From VBAU01 sp036005185 (GTDB lineage: Bacteria > Bacteroidota > Bacteroidia > Chitinophagales > Chitinophagaceae): a stretch of DNA of 64,000 bases. Location of the stretch: positions 1 through 64,000 of the forward strand of contig DASYQS010000049.1 in the NCBI GenBank assembly GCA_036005185.1, given 5' to 3'. Below are positions 17,628 through 26,722 of this stretch, piece after piece. The position numbers and the translations under genes were made by a program. A model generated the notes under the pieces. It was not told the origin of the DNA. It ran no database searches and saw nothing but the letters and a program-made list of their open reading frames with translations. Numbering within the stretch: position 1 is the stretch's first letter; each line of letters opens with the position of its first letter.

Positions 17628-18095
17628 ATGCCAGTCTTTCGTCTTAATGTCAATAATCAAAGCTTTACAGTAAATGTAGAGGCTGATACCCCATTACTTT
17701 GGGTCTTGCGTGATGAACTCAATCTCAGAGGTACCAAATTCGGTTGTGGCATAGCGCAATGCGGCGTATGTACGGTACACTTCAACGGTAATGCAGTTCG
17801 TTCATGTTCGATTCCGGTTTCTGTGGCCGAGAAAGGTAAAATCATCACCATTGAAGGATTATCCAAAGATGGTTCGCATCCCGTACAGCGGGCATGGGAA
17901 GAAATGGATGTGCCGCAATGCGGATACTGCCAGGCTGGGCAGATCATGTCCGCCGTGGCATTATTGTCAAAGAAGCCAAAGCCGTCTGATGCCGATATTG
18001 ATGCTGCCATGACCGGGAATATTTGCCGGTGCGCCACGTACAAGAGAATCAGGAAAGCTATTCATCTGGCAGCAGAAAATGGAGGTAACAAATGA
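17628..18095 (+). CDS. (2Fe-2S) subunit of IorA-type molybdenum hydroxylase
   Basis: Electron-transfer subunit with two [2Fe-2S] clusters. The plant-type cluster is seen in FGCGIAQCGVCTVHFNG with the fourth cysteine in RSCSIP. The helical-domain cluster is seen in VPQCGYCQAGQIMSAVALLS and TGNICRCATYKRI. The 155-residue length is normal. Its stop codon overlaps the start of the large subunit by 4 nt (ATGA), so the two are translationally coupled. There is no signal peptide; in this family it rides with the Tat-exported large subunit. The physiological substrate (aldehyde or N-heterocycle) cannot be told from sequence. Confidence 0.95.
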   Translation: MPVFRLNVNNQSFTVNVEADTPLLWVLRDELNLRGTKFGCGIAQCGVCTVHFNGNAVRSCSIPVSVAEKGKIITIEGLSKDGSHPVQRAWEEMDVPQCGYCQAGQIMSAVALLSKKPKPSDADIDAAMTGNICRCATYKRIRKAIHLAAENGGNK

Positions 18096-20239
18096 AAACA
18101 GCTAATCTTAAAACATCGAGAAGATCTTTTCTGAAAACCACAGCGCTCGCCGGTGGAGCATTATTGCTTGGATTTGATCCATTCTTGTCAGGAGGTTCTG
18201 TAGTTTCATTAAAGGATTTGTCGACCATACCTGGCGGAGTTTCTTTCCAGCCTAATGCATTTATCAGAATTGGTGCTGATGGAATAATCACCATTATGGC
18301 GCCCAATCCCGAAATCGGACAAGGAGTGAAAACTTCTCTCCCTTTATTGGTAGCCGAAGAGCTTGATGTGGACTGGAATACAATCCAAGTAGAACAAGCC
18401 GGGCTGGATACTAAGAATTTTAATCGTCAGACAGCAGGAGGCAGCGGCTCAATCCGATCAAGCTGGAAGAGTTTCAGAAAAGCCGGCGCCACGGCGAGAA
18501 AAATGCTTGTTGAAGCGGCAGCCGGAACATGGAATGTAAATGCCGATGAGTGTTATACAGAAAAAGGATTTGTTATTCATAAACCAAACGGCAAGAAACT
18601 CAGTTATGGCAATCTCGCTGAAAAGGCATCACAATTAAAAGTGCCTTCTGATGTAAATCTGAAAGATCCAAAGGAATTTAATTTAATCGGCAAGCGGATA
18701 CATAATGTAGATAACAGGAAGATCGTGACGGGTAAAATGGATTTCGGTATTGATACAAAAAGAGAAGGTATGTTATATGCCATGGTGGCCCGACCGCCGG
18801 CATTTGGGAAAAAATTGAAATCTTTTGATGACAAGGGCGCACTTTCGGTATCGGGAGTTAAAAAAGTTTTGCAGGCCGGTAATAAAATTGCTGTGCTTGC
18901 CACGTCCACTTGGTCTGCAAAAAAAGGGAGAGATGCGCTTAAAATTGAATGGGAAGACGACGGCAAACTAGAAAATACAACTGACCACCTCGAAGCATTT
19001 GCAAAATTGGTTACTCAAAAAACAGACAAGCCAAAAAGGAACGATGGCGACGTAGACAGCGCCTTCCCGAATGCCGCTAAGGTCATTGAAAGGACTTTTG
19101 TTGCGCCTTTTCTTCCCCACGCCCCCATGGAGCCTATGAATTTTTACGCCGATGTGCATGATGACGCAGTGGAATTATATGGTCCTACACAAACTCCTTC
19201 CCGAACCCGTTCAGATGTTTCCAGGTTACTCAAAATTCCGGAGGAAAAAATTACCGTTGGGCTCTCAAGAATGGGAGGCGGTTTTGGCAGAAGGCTACAA
19301 TCCGACTATGCAGTTGAAGCAGCTGAGATATCCAGCCTTGCTAAAGCGCCGGTGCAGGTTATGTGGACACGCGAAGATGATATGCAGGCAGGATTTTACA
19401 GACCTGCAGGCATGTATTCGTACAAAGCAGCATTGGGTAAAGATAATCAACTGATCGGCTGGCACCTGAAAGCTGCGGCAATCAATTCGGGAAATGCATC
19501 AAGAGAAAATAGTTTTCCGGCCGGTGCCGTGCCCAATTTCAGAATTGACAGTCACAACCTCGAATCAAAAGTTACTGTGGGTGCCTGGCGTGCGCCAACC
19601 CACAATTTTATTGCTTTTGCAGAAGAAAGCCTGTTGGATGAAATTGCTCATGCGGCGGGTAAAGACCCCGTGGCTTTTCGCCTGGAACTTTTGGATAAAG
19701 CAAAAACCAGCCCAACAGGAACAGTGGAGTATGATCCGGAAAGATATAAAACAGTAATAAAGACGGCGGCTGAAATGGGAAATTGGGGAAAGAAGGCAGA
19801 TAATGGAATTTATAAAGGATTTGGTGCGCATTTTTCTTTCGGTAGCTATGTGGCGCAGGTAGCAGAAATTTCTGTAAAGGATAATAAAATAAAAGTGCAT
19901 AAAGTTTTCTGTGCAGTGGATTGCGGACAGGTTGTTAACCTAAGTGGCGCAGAAACACAAGTGGAAGGAGGAATTATTGATGGATTGGGAGTTGCACTTT
20001 ATGGAAAGCTAACCATAGAAAATGGACAAGCAGTACAAAAGAATTTTAATGCCTACAATCTTATCCGTATTTCTGATGCGCCGGACATAGAAGTAAAATT
20101 TATAGAAAATAATATAGATCCGATGGGATTGGGCGAGCCGGGATTACCACCCATTGCTCCGGCAGTTTGTAATGCAATTTTTGCTGCAACAGGAAAGAGG
20201 ATCACGAAATTGCCGATTAACCTAGCAAGTGAAGGATAA
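18092..20239 (+). CDS. molybdopterin-binding subunit of IorB-type hydroxylase
   Basis: Large subunit of the xanthine dehydrogenase/aldehyde oxidase family, isoquinoline-1-oxidoreductase beta type, 715 residues. It carries a twin-arginine signal (SRRSFLKTTALAGGALLLGF), so the enzyme is exported folded. Cofactor segments include GVKTSLPLLVAEELDVDW, PHAPMEPMNFYADV, SRMGGGFGRRLQSDYAVEAA and the active-site glutamate in GLGEPGLPPIAPAVCNAIFA. Together with the preceding 2Fe-2S subunit and cytochrome c it forms a periplasmic hydroxylase; xdhC and the mocA-like gene would supply its cofactor. The substrate is unknown. Confidence 0.94.
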   Translation: MKTANLKTSRRSFLKTTALAGGALLLGFDPFLSGGSVVSLKDLSTIPGGVSFQPNAFIRIGADGIITIMAPNPEIGQGVKTSLPLLVAEELDVDWNTIQVEQAGLDTKNFNRQTAGGSGSIRSSWKSFRKAGATARKMLVEAAAGTWNVNADECYTEKGFVIHKPNGKKLSYGNLAEKASQLKVPSDVNLKDPKEFNLIGKRIHNVDNRKIVTGKMDFGIDTKREGMLYAMVARPPAFGKKLKSFDDKGALSVSGVKKVLQAGNKIAVLATSTWSAKKGRDALKIEWEDDGKLENTTDHLEAFAKLVTQKTDKPKRNDGDVDSAFPNAAKVIERTFVAPFLPHAPMEPMNFYADVHDDAVELYGPTQTPSRTRSDVSRLLKIPEEKITVGLSRMGGGFGRRLQSDYAVEAAEISSLAKAPVQVMWTREDDMQAGFYRPAGMYSYKAALGKDNQLIGWHLKAAAINSGNASRENSFPAGAVPNFRIDSHNLESKVTVGAWRAPTHNFIAFAEESLLDEIAHAAGKDPVAFRLELLDKAKTSPTGTVEYDPERYKTVIKTAAEMGNWGKKADNGIYKGFGAHFSFGSYVAQVAEISVKDNKIKVHKVFCAVDCGQVVNLSGAETQVEGGIIDGLGVALYGKLTIENGQAVQKNFNAYNLIRISDAPDIEVKFIENNIDPMGLGEPGLPPIAPAVCNAIFAATGKRITKLPINLASEG

Positions 20240-20263
20240 AGATTTGTAAATAAAAAGAAGTTT

Positions 20264-21862
20264 TTAGTTTTTTAATCTTGCTTCTTCTATATCAAGTTCC
20301 CATTCTCTTTCACGAATCAGTTCTAAACTGAATTCGCCCTTGTGCCGGAGATAATTTAATTCACGTCGGCGGATATTCACCAACTCAATCAGCATTTGCC
20401 GGTAACGTGGTAAAAAAGATGCTGACTCATCTGCCGCTTCATCACTCTCCAATTTTCTTTTTGCAATATCAATCATTCGTTCATATCGGTCCCTCACCCT
20501 TTTATATGTTTCATCGTTCTGCGTTTCTTCAGGATAGTTTGTATCAAGGTAAGAAAGTGCTGACTCCGCCAATCGTATTCGCAACGATATTGCCCGAAAC
20601 TTCTCTGACTCCTCTTCGTTAGTCTGAATTTTTAAAAGCCTGATAAGTGGCTTCAAACTCAAACCTTGCAAAACAAGTGTAATCAAAATCACTGCAAACG
20701 TGATGAATAAAATCAGGTTACGGTGAGGGAAAGCATCTCCACTTACTAATGTTATGGGCACTGCTAATGCTGCTGCTAATGATACAACACCCCGCATACC
20801 ACTCCAGCCTATTAAAAAAACAGACTGCCATTTGGGATAAGGCTCTTTTTGCCGGATACTTTTAAACATAAGTCTTGGAATGTAGGCAGCCGGGAAAACC
20901 CAAATGATCCTGAGAATAATTGTGATCAAACCAATTATAACAGCATAAAAAATTGCGTCTCCCAATGAGTAACCCTCCAGTCCATTAACGATCACGGGTA
21001 ATTGCAATCCAATAAGAATAAAAACAAGACCGTTCAATAAAAAAATCAACACGTCCCATAATCCCTGTACTTGTAGCCTGGTTTCATAAGTAAAAATTTC
21101 CTGTGAACGGTATGATAAAAACAATCCCCCTGTAACAACTGCCAGCACTCCTGAAAAATGAAAATGCTCTGCTGTTATATACATTATATAAGGGCTGATA
21201 AGAGTTATCACTCCATCGATGCTGGCGGTAGTCGGTAAAATGCGATGAATGCCATAAATAATTGCACCAATAATTAAACCTATCAAAATGCCCATTACTG
21301 CAACAAGAAAAAAAGATTTGGTTGCATCCCAGAATTGAAACTCACCTGTAAATATTGTTGCTAAAGCAAATCGGAATACTATTAAGCTCGATGCATCATT
21401 GATCAGACTTTCTCCTTCAAGAATAGTAACAACCCTCTTTGGTACTTTTAGTCCACTTAAAACAGAGTTTGCAGCTACCGCATCGGGTGGTGATATGATG
21501 CCACCCAATAAAAAACCAAATGCGAGTGTAAAACCAGGAATGATTGCATGTGAAACCAGTGCCACAACCGCTGATGTCATGATGACCAGGCCAAACGCTA
21601 ACAAGATAATGGGACGCTTCCATTTCCAAAACTCAATCCATGATGTGTTCCATGCAGCAGCATATAATAAAGGAGGAAGAAAAATAAGAAACACAAGGTC
21701 GGGATTAAGAGTTATAAACGGAACACCAGGTACAAGGCTAATAAGAAGACCGGCTATTACCAGTAAGATTGGGTATGAAATTTTTAATTTGTTACTCAGA
21801 ATTGTCAATAAGGCAATACCGAGCAGCAATGAGATGACAAGTAATATTTGTTCCTGTAACAT
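20264..21862 (-). CDS. Na+/H+ antiporter, CPA1 family
   Basis: Inner-membrane cation/proton antiporter, 532 residues. About 12 hydrophobic helices fill residues 1-415. The CPA1 ion-binding region is seen in LGGIISPPDAVAANSVLSGL and the signature VTILEGESLINDASSLIVFR (Asn-Asp pair). GWSGMRGVVSLAAALAVPIT follows. The last 115 residues are a charged helical cytoplasmic tail (YLDTNYPEETQNDETYKRVR and onward), typical of YjcE/NhaP-like proteins. It is convergent with the hydroxylase gene, 24 nt between stops, and single-gene by spacing. Confidence 0.93.
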   Translation of the reverse strand: MLQEQILLVISLLLGIALLTILSNKLKISYPILLVIAGLLISLVPGVPFITLNPDLVFLIFLPPLLYAAAWNTSWIEFWKWKRPIILLAFGLVIMTSAVVALVSHAIIPGFTLAFGFLLGGIISPPDAVAANSVLSGLKVPKRVVTILEGESLINDASSLIVFRFALATIFTGEFQFWDATKSFFLVAVMGILIGLIIGAIIYGIHRILPTTASIDGVITLISPYIMYITAEHFHFSGVLAVVTGGLFLSYRSQEIFTYETRLQVQGLWDVLIFLLNGLVFILIGLQLPVIVNGLEGYSLGDAIFYAVIIGLITIILRIIWVFPAAYIPRLMFKSIRQKEPYPKWQSVFLIGWSGMRGVVSLAAALAVPITLVSGDAFPHRNLILFITFAVILITLVLQGLSLKPLIRLLKIQTNEEESEKFRAISLRIRLAESALSYLDTNYPEETQNDETYKRVRDRYERMIDIAKRKLESDEAADESASFLPRYRQMLIELVNIRRRELNYLRHKGEFSLELIREREWELDIEEARLKN

Positions 21863-22006
21863 CGGAAATAAAATCTTCTTTAAATCCTGTGATTCTTATG
21901 CTCCCTCAAAAATTCAATAGATTTTTGAATTTACAGAAAAATAATTTTGTCGTTATACTTCTTTATATTTTCAATGAACTAATTACGGAAAAGAGAGTGT
22001 CAAATA

Positions 22007-23119
22007 TTAAATGATGTCCTTCGCATTAATTGATTTCTCCCACCATCTTGAAGATTTCATTGGACCATTCAAATCCACCTCCTCTCCGATCATTGGATGA
22101 ATTAGTGGCATATTTTTTCTTGACGCTTCGATAATAACCCTTTTTATAGATTCATCCCAGTCATTTAATGATAAAGAAAATTTTGCCCAATGTACTGGAA
22201 ATATTTTTTTTGCTTTAAGGTCGAAGCCTGCCTGGACTGTTTCTTCGGGCATCATATGTATATATTTCCAATAAGCATTGTACTGCCCGCATTCTAAAAT
22301 AGCAAGATCAAAGGGGCCATATTTATTTCCTATCTCTGAAAAATGAGTGTCATAACCACTATCGCCACCTAAAAACAATTTCAAAGATGTAGTCTGTAAA
22401 ACGAAAGACATCCATATAGATCTATTTCTTTTGAATGTTCTTCCAGCAAAATGTCTTGCGGGTGTAGTATAGAGGATAAGACCATTATCTAAAATTATTT
22501 CTTCGTTCCAATCTTTTTCAATGATCTTTTTTTTGTCATAACCCCAATGTTCTAAATGCGCTCCTGTGCCAAGGCTGGTAATCACTTGTTTAACCCTTGG
22601 TTTAAGTTCAACTATAGTTCTATAGTCCAAATGATCCCAATGGTCGTGTGATATGAGTAAATAATCAATTTCTGGAAGATCATTTGTTATATATACATCA
22701 CTGCCTGCATAACTTTTTGTTGTAAATGATAAAGGAGAAGCGTTTCCACTAAAAACAGGATCAACCAATATCTTTTTTCCATCAACCTGGATAAAATATG
22801 ATGAATGTCCAAACCAAACCAGGCAATTCTTATCCGGATCTAAATGTAAGAGGTCTGTTTTCTTTGAAGGCAAAACGCCTGAGGGCCTGCTATGTTTGTT
22901 TTTCCTGAAAAAGAACTGTCTCATTACAGTGAATATGCTAACTCCCTCAACCAGATTCGGGGTGAAATGTATATTCTGAAACTGACCATCTTTATAATTA
23001 AGTGACTTTTTGATGCGCTCTAATCTTTCGCCGTAAGGCAATTTGCCAAATTGAGGCTGTTGCATAAAAAACCAGGCGCTTAAGATCAGAAGACCAATTA
23101 TTAAGAGAACAGCAATCAT
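22007..23119 (-). CDS. membrane-anchored metallo-beta-lactamase-fold hydrolase (UlaG/NAPE-PLD-like)
   Basis: An N-terminal hydrophobic helix (IAVLLIIGLLILSAWFFM) anchors a 370-residue MBL-fold enzyme. The metal ligands are visible in order: LLISHDHWDHLDYRT (HxHxDH), a histidine in TTPARHFAGRTFKRNRSIWM, the aspartate in LFLGGDSGYDTHF and a final histidine in IFPVHWAKFSLSLNDWD. The layout matches the UlaG/N-acyl-phosphatidylethanolamine phospholipase D group, so a phosphodiester or lactone substrate is likely. The true substrate is unknown. No partner gene is evident. Confidence 0.88.
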   Translation of the reverse strand: MIAVLLIIGLLILSAWFFMQQPQFGKLPYGERLERIKKSLNYKDGQFQNIHFTPNLVEGVSIFTVMRQFFFRKNKHSRPSGVLPSKKTDLLHLDPDKNCLVWFGHSSYFIQVDGKKILVDPVFSGNASPLSFTTKSYAGSDVYITNDLPEIDYLLISHDHWDHLDYRTIVELKPRVKQVITSLGTGAHLEHWGYDKKKIIEKDWNEEIILDNGLILYTTPARHFAGRTFKRNRSIWMSFVLQTTSLKLFLGGDSGYDTHFSEIGNKYGPFDLAILECGQYNAYWKYIHMMPEETVQAGFDLKAKKIFPVHWAKFSLSLNDWDESIKRVIIEASRKNMPLIHPMIGEEVDLNGPMKSSRWWEKSINAKDII

Positions 23120-23197
23120 TTAATATCGAGTTATTATTTTTAGTGGACGTTTATGGAAATGGAATATTTTATTTCTTCTTTATCCGATGTAAGTTGA

Positions 23198-23340
23198 TTA
23201 ACCGAAAAATTGTTGATCCATTTCTTTTCTGAAGGCTTCTGCGCCCAACCTGTCGATGTTATACATAAGTTGTTTTGGCGTGACGATGGCAAGATCTGCA
23301 TCGTTTCGCTTTGCATTATTATATTCGTTGAACCGGATGC
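23198..23340 (-). pseudogene. possible C-terminal remnant of an unknown gene
   Basis: The last 45 or so codons of a minus-strand frame read as convincing protein (FNEYNNAKRNDADLAIVTPK, then QLMYNIDRLGAEAFRKEMDQ) and end at a stop at 23198. Upstream the frame runs into sequence antisense to the HAD gene and loses this character, so only a tail seems to survive. I do not recognise the family. It is the only signal in the 259-base gap between the MBL and HAD genes. Confidence 0.3.
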
Positions 23341-23378
23341 ACAGGCACTGGGATCGGCCGAACAAAAAATTCCTACAT

Positions 23379-23999
23379 ATGAAGGTTACAAAATCTTCTG
23401 TCAATACTATATTCACCGATATTGGCGGCGTATTGCTTACAAACGGTTGGGACCGCGGTTGCCGGAGAAGAGCCATTGATGTTTTTAAGCTCGACCCCGA
23501 GGAAACAGAGGAACGTCATCACCTCTGCTTCGACACACTCGAGGTAGGCAAGATCACGCTCAATGAATATCTCAACCGTGTAGTCTTTTATAAAAAAAGG
23601 TCCTTTACCCGAAACAAATTCCGGCAATTCATGTTGGATCAATCACAAGCTTTACCAGGAATGATCGAATTGATACAACAATTAAAAAAGAAGTACGGGC
23701 TTAAAGTGGCAGTTGTAAGTAATGAAGGTCGTGAGCTGGCAGAATACCGTATTAAACAATTTAAGTTGAATGCCCTCGCTGATTTTTTTATCGTTTCAAG
23801 TTTTGTTCATTTCAGAAAACCTGATGCAGATATTTTCCGCATCGCACTGGATACTGCACAGGTAACACCGCAACAGGTTGTGTATATTGAAGACAGACCC
23901 ATCTTTGTGCAGGTAGCACGTACTCTGGGCATTCATGCCATACGCCATACTGATCACAACAGCACATGCGAAAAGTTGAGGAAGTTTGGATTAAAGTAA
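23379..23999 (+). CDS. HAD-superfamily hydrolase
   Basis: A 206-residue phosphatase-like protein. HAD motif I is TIFTDIGGVLLTNGWD, with the nucleophile aspartate and Gly where many family members have the second Asp. Motif II is KVAVVSNEGRELAEYR, the motif III lysine is in HFRKPDADIFRIALD, and motif IV is VYIEDRPIFVQVARTLG. The cap region is helical, as in the epoxide hydrolase/YihX-like subgroup. I start at ATG 23379; longer in-frame readings add unrelated sequence. The substrate is unknown, perhaps a small phosphorylated sugar. A strong hairpin lies 55 nt downstream. Confidence 0.88.
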   Translation: MKVTKSSVNTIFTDIGGVLLTNGWDRGCRRRAIDVFKLDPEETEERHHLCFDTLEVGKITLNEYLNRVVFYKKRSFTRNKFRQFMLDQSQALPGMIELIQQLKKKYGLKVAVVSNEGRELAEYRIKQFKLNALADFFIVSSFVHFRKPDADIFRIALDTAQVTPQQVVYIEDRPIFVQVARTLGIHAIRHTDHNSTCEKLRKFGLK

Positions 24000-24054
24000 A
24001 ATATGTTGCAGCCGGTAAGAATTGTCTATTTAATTTACAGCACGGTACGCATCG

Positions 24055-24090
24055 AATCCCCGCAAAATCAATGATGGCGGGGGTTTTTAT
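24055..24090. terminator. terminator between HAD gene and SSS symporter
   Basis: Stem aatccccgc (24055-24063) / gcgggggtt (24077-24085) followed by TTTTATTTT. It sits between convergent genes and could serve both. Stem, loop and flanks (24043-24098) closely match the element after tRNA-Glu at 8636-8693. Confidence 0.75.
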
Positions 24091-24155
24091 TTTCGGTGAA
24101 ATCATTTGGGCACGTATGCTTGACTCCTTCCATCATCAAATCGCATAAGGATCCT

Positions 24156-25787
24156 TTACCAAAACACAGTATACAATGCCGCCAGTATGCCGCAAATAAT
24201 TACTGAGCCCATAATGAACGCCGGCGAAACTCTAAACATTGATTTATCCATTTCAATGGTATGACTGTCTTTTTCATTTTTAGGTTTTATAAGACTACTC
24301 AATATCATAATAATTGCTACTGCAAAGAAAGTGATCGTCATTCTATCTAAGAAAGGATAATCAGGAAAAACTCCATTTGTCCACGTTGGTAAAAATTTTA
24401 ATAAAATTGAAATCGGTATTGTCAGTAATGCACCTGCTAAAGCCGCTCCTGCTGTAGTTCTTTTCCAAAACATACCTAATAAAAAAATGGCAAGTACACC
24501 CGGAGAAAAGAAACCAACATATTCCTGTATAAATTGATAGGCCTGGTCCAATGATTTTAATGATGGCGTTACTATAGCTGCAATCAACATACAAATAATA
24601 ACTGCCCATCTTCCCACTCTTACCACTTTCCTTTCCGAAGCTTCTTTATCGAAATATTTTTTATAGATGTCCAATGAAAAGATAGTGGATATGCTATTGG
24701 ACTTGCCGGCAAGTGATGCAACAATTGCAGCCGTTAATGCGGCAAAAGCTACGCCCTTTAATCCCGGCGGCAATAAATTCATCAGCGTAGGATATGCATG
24801 ATCGGGCTTAACTGTTCCGATTGCATCCACCATTTCTTTCTGAAACATTCCTTTTTGATGCAATACATACATAGTAATCCCGGGCAATACAGCAATAAGA
24901 GGAATCAGTAATTTTAAAAAAGCTGCAAATAAGATCCCGCTTCTAGCTGTTTTCAGATCGGCACCCAAGGCTCGCTGCACGATATACTGATTACAGCCCC
25001 AATAGGCCAGGTTGTTGATCAACATACCGCCAATCAAAACTGATAATCCTGGTAGCTCTCTGTAGTGAGGGCTTGATCTATCGAGGATCATGTGAAAATG
25101 TTCGGGTGCTTCCTTTCGTAAAACACCCAAAGCTTTTAAAATGTCTCCGTCATATCCAAATTTATCGGCTAGCAGTGAAAGAGCTAAATAAGTTGTAACT
25201 AAACCACCGATTATTAAAACAAGCACCTGTATCACATCTGTATATCCTATCACCTTCATGCCTCCCAACGTAACAATAATTGAAAATACACTCAAACCGA
25301 CTATACACCACTCAAAACTTATATTGCTGATAGATGATATGGCAAGTGCGCCCAGGTAAATGATCGAGGTAAGATTAACGAATACATAAACCAATAACCA
25401 GAATACAGCCATGATTGTGCTTACCGTATCACTATATCTTCTTGCCAGGAATTGCGGCATAGTATAGATCTTATTTTTCAGGTACATTGGAATAATAAAT
25501 ATGGCTACAATGATTAATGTACCTGCTGCCATCCACTCATAGGAAGATATGGCCAATCCAATGGCAAAGCCTGACCCCGACATGCCAATAAAATGTTCTG
25601 CAGAAATATTAGATGCGATCAATGAAGCTCCGATTGCCCACCAGGTAAGTGAACCTTCGGCTAAGAAAAAATCTTTTGAATCTATTTTCTTTGCTTTTTT
25701 CCGATGATAGATCCAGTATCCGTATGCGGATACGGAAATAAAGTAAATAAAAAATACAATGTAGTCAGCCAGGCGCAGTTGGTTCAT
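24156..25787 (-). CDS. sodium:solute symporter (SSS family), probably for inositol or sugar
   Basis: Inner-membrane sodium-coupled transporter with about 14 hydrophobic helices in some 543 residues, close in type to SGLT/SMIT proteins. Landmarks are ADYIVFFIYFISVSAYGYWI, FFLAEGSLTWWAIGASLIAS with NISAEHFIGMSGSGFAIG, GGMKVIGYTDVIQVLVLIIG and the sodium-site helix ALTAAIVASLAGKSNSISTI. It is the last gene of the operon MIOX-SusC-SusD-phosphodiesterase-symporter, 63 nt after the phosphodiesterase. The SSS family includes sodium/myo-inositol transporters, and with MIOX in the operon myo-inositol is the most economical substrate guess. I start at ATG 25787 rather than a TTG 6 nt upstream. Confidence 0.92.
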   Translation of the reverse strand: MNQLRLADYIVFFIYFISVSAYGYWIYHRKKAKKIDSKDFFLAEGSLTWWAIGASLIASNISAEHFIGMSGSGFAIGLAISSYEWMAAGTLIIVAIFIIPMYLKNKIYTMPQFLARRYSDTVSTIMAVFWLLVYVFVNLTSIIYLGALAISSISNISFEWCIVGLSVFSIIVTLGGMKVIGYTDVIQVLVLIIGGLVTTYLALSLLADKFGYDGDILKALGVLRKEAPEHFHMILDRSSPHYRELPGLSVLIGGMLINNLAYWGCNQYIVQRALGADLKTARSGILFAAFLKLLIPLIAVLPGITMYVLHQKGMFQKEMVDAIGTVKPDHAYPTLMNLLPPGLKGVAFAALTAAIVASLAGKSNSISTIFSLDIYKKYFDKEASERKVVRVGRWAVIICMLIAAIVTPSLKSLDQAYQFIQEYVGFFSPGVLAIFLLGMFWKRTTAGAALAGALLTIPISILLKFLPTWTNGVFPDYPFLDRMTITFFAVAIIMILSSLIKPKNEKDSHTIEMDKSMFRVSPAFIMGSVIICGILAALYTVFW

Positions 25788-25856
25788 CAGCAATCGTTGG
25801 TTTTGGTTAAAAAAGGAAAAATAAATAATTTATTGATGGTTGCTGCATGTAAACTG

Positions 25857-26636
25857 TTATCTATTTTTTTGCTTTCTTAGAAAATTGCCAAGTTCATTGA
25901 TCTTGTCTGTTCCAATAAAGTCGGCATGAAGTTCCATTTGCAGCTTCCATGATTGCTCTGAATCTGGCGCCGCCCAAAAGCGAAAAGATTTTTTCATGGC
26001 ATGTGCAGTATCAATAACCCGTTTTATTTTTTTTCTGTCTTCAGCATTTATAGCCCCTTCACCTTTCCATTTTGAAATTTTATCAAAAGGAAAGCTTACC
26101 AGTGCTACTCTTTTCAATTCTTCACTGCTGTGTGGCAATTGTAAGTCATTATCAAAAAAAATAAAATCAGGATAGTCTTTATATGCTGTTGGTGGAGGAC
26201 GATCTCCACTGATAATAATAGTTATATAATTGGTTTTATTTAGAGTGGATAAATATGGTTTTAATGGTTCGAGCTCCTTTATCAGCAAAGACAAACTCAG
26301 CGAATAATTCTCCTTTATATCAATGAGCAGGTTTAATTTTCTTGCGCCATCCGAACTAAATTTTCTGATTAAGGGAACGATATATAAATCCTGTAATGTT
26401 TTTTTTAACTGTATCTCCTCTTTTTTATGAGCCACGTATAGAATTTCACCAATGGGAAAAATGTCTGCTTCAATAGAACCAAAACCATTTTCATAAGCAA
26501 GAAAAAAATGATTTGCATTCAAGTAGTCATTGTGAGAATGGGCATTGGCAGTGGTATATTTTTTTAATTGTCCTTTTGCATTTGTAATTGTAAAAACAGA
26601 TGCAATGATGAATATACCTGCAATAAATACTTTCAT
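25857..26636 (-). CDS. exported GDPD/PI-PLC-like phosphodiesterase
   Basis: Signal peptide at the N-terminus (MKVFIAGIFIIASVFTITNA), then a compact TIM-barrel-like protein of about 240 residues. The likely catalytic set resembles glycerophosphodiester phosphodiesterases and the AIM6-like PI-PLC relatives: histidines in NAHSHNDYLNANHFF, Glu and Asp in GFGSIEADIFPIGE and a second His in LYVAHKKEEI. Later strands carry KLNLLIDIKENYSL and ITIIISGDRPPPTAYK. Expected reaction: hydrolysis of a phosphodiester outside the inner membrane. Placed between SusD and an SSS symporter in an operon with MIOX, it may release inositol or inositol phosphate from a glycerophosphoinositol-type compound (inference). 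An in-frame extension upstream is not used because it would bury the signal peptide. Confidence 0.8.
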   Translation of the reverse strand: MKVFIAGIFIIASVFTITNAKGQLKKYTTANAHSHNDYLNANHFFLAYENGFGSIEADIFPIGEILYVAHKKEEIQLKKTLQDLYIVPLIRKFSSDGARKLNLLIDIKENYSLSLSLLIKELEPLKPYLSTLNKTNYITIIISGDRPPPTAYKDYPDFIFFDNDLQLPHSSEELKRVALVSFPFDKISKWKGEGAINAEDRKKIKRVIDTAHAMKKSFRFWAAPDSEQSWKLQMELHADFIGTDKINELGNFLRKQKNR

Positions 26637-26722
26637 ATCAAACAACTCCCTGTCAACTTTATAAAATGCAATCTTAGAAAAAAGGTGCAATCTTGTTGAC
26701 TGCACCCTTTAAAAAAAATTGC

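Noticed and set aside
21399..21920. 173-codon plus-strand frame within the Na+/H+ antiporter
   Set aside because: Shadow frame; the minus-strand antiporter has full family motifs.
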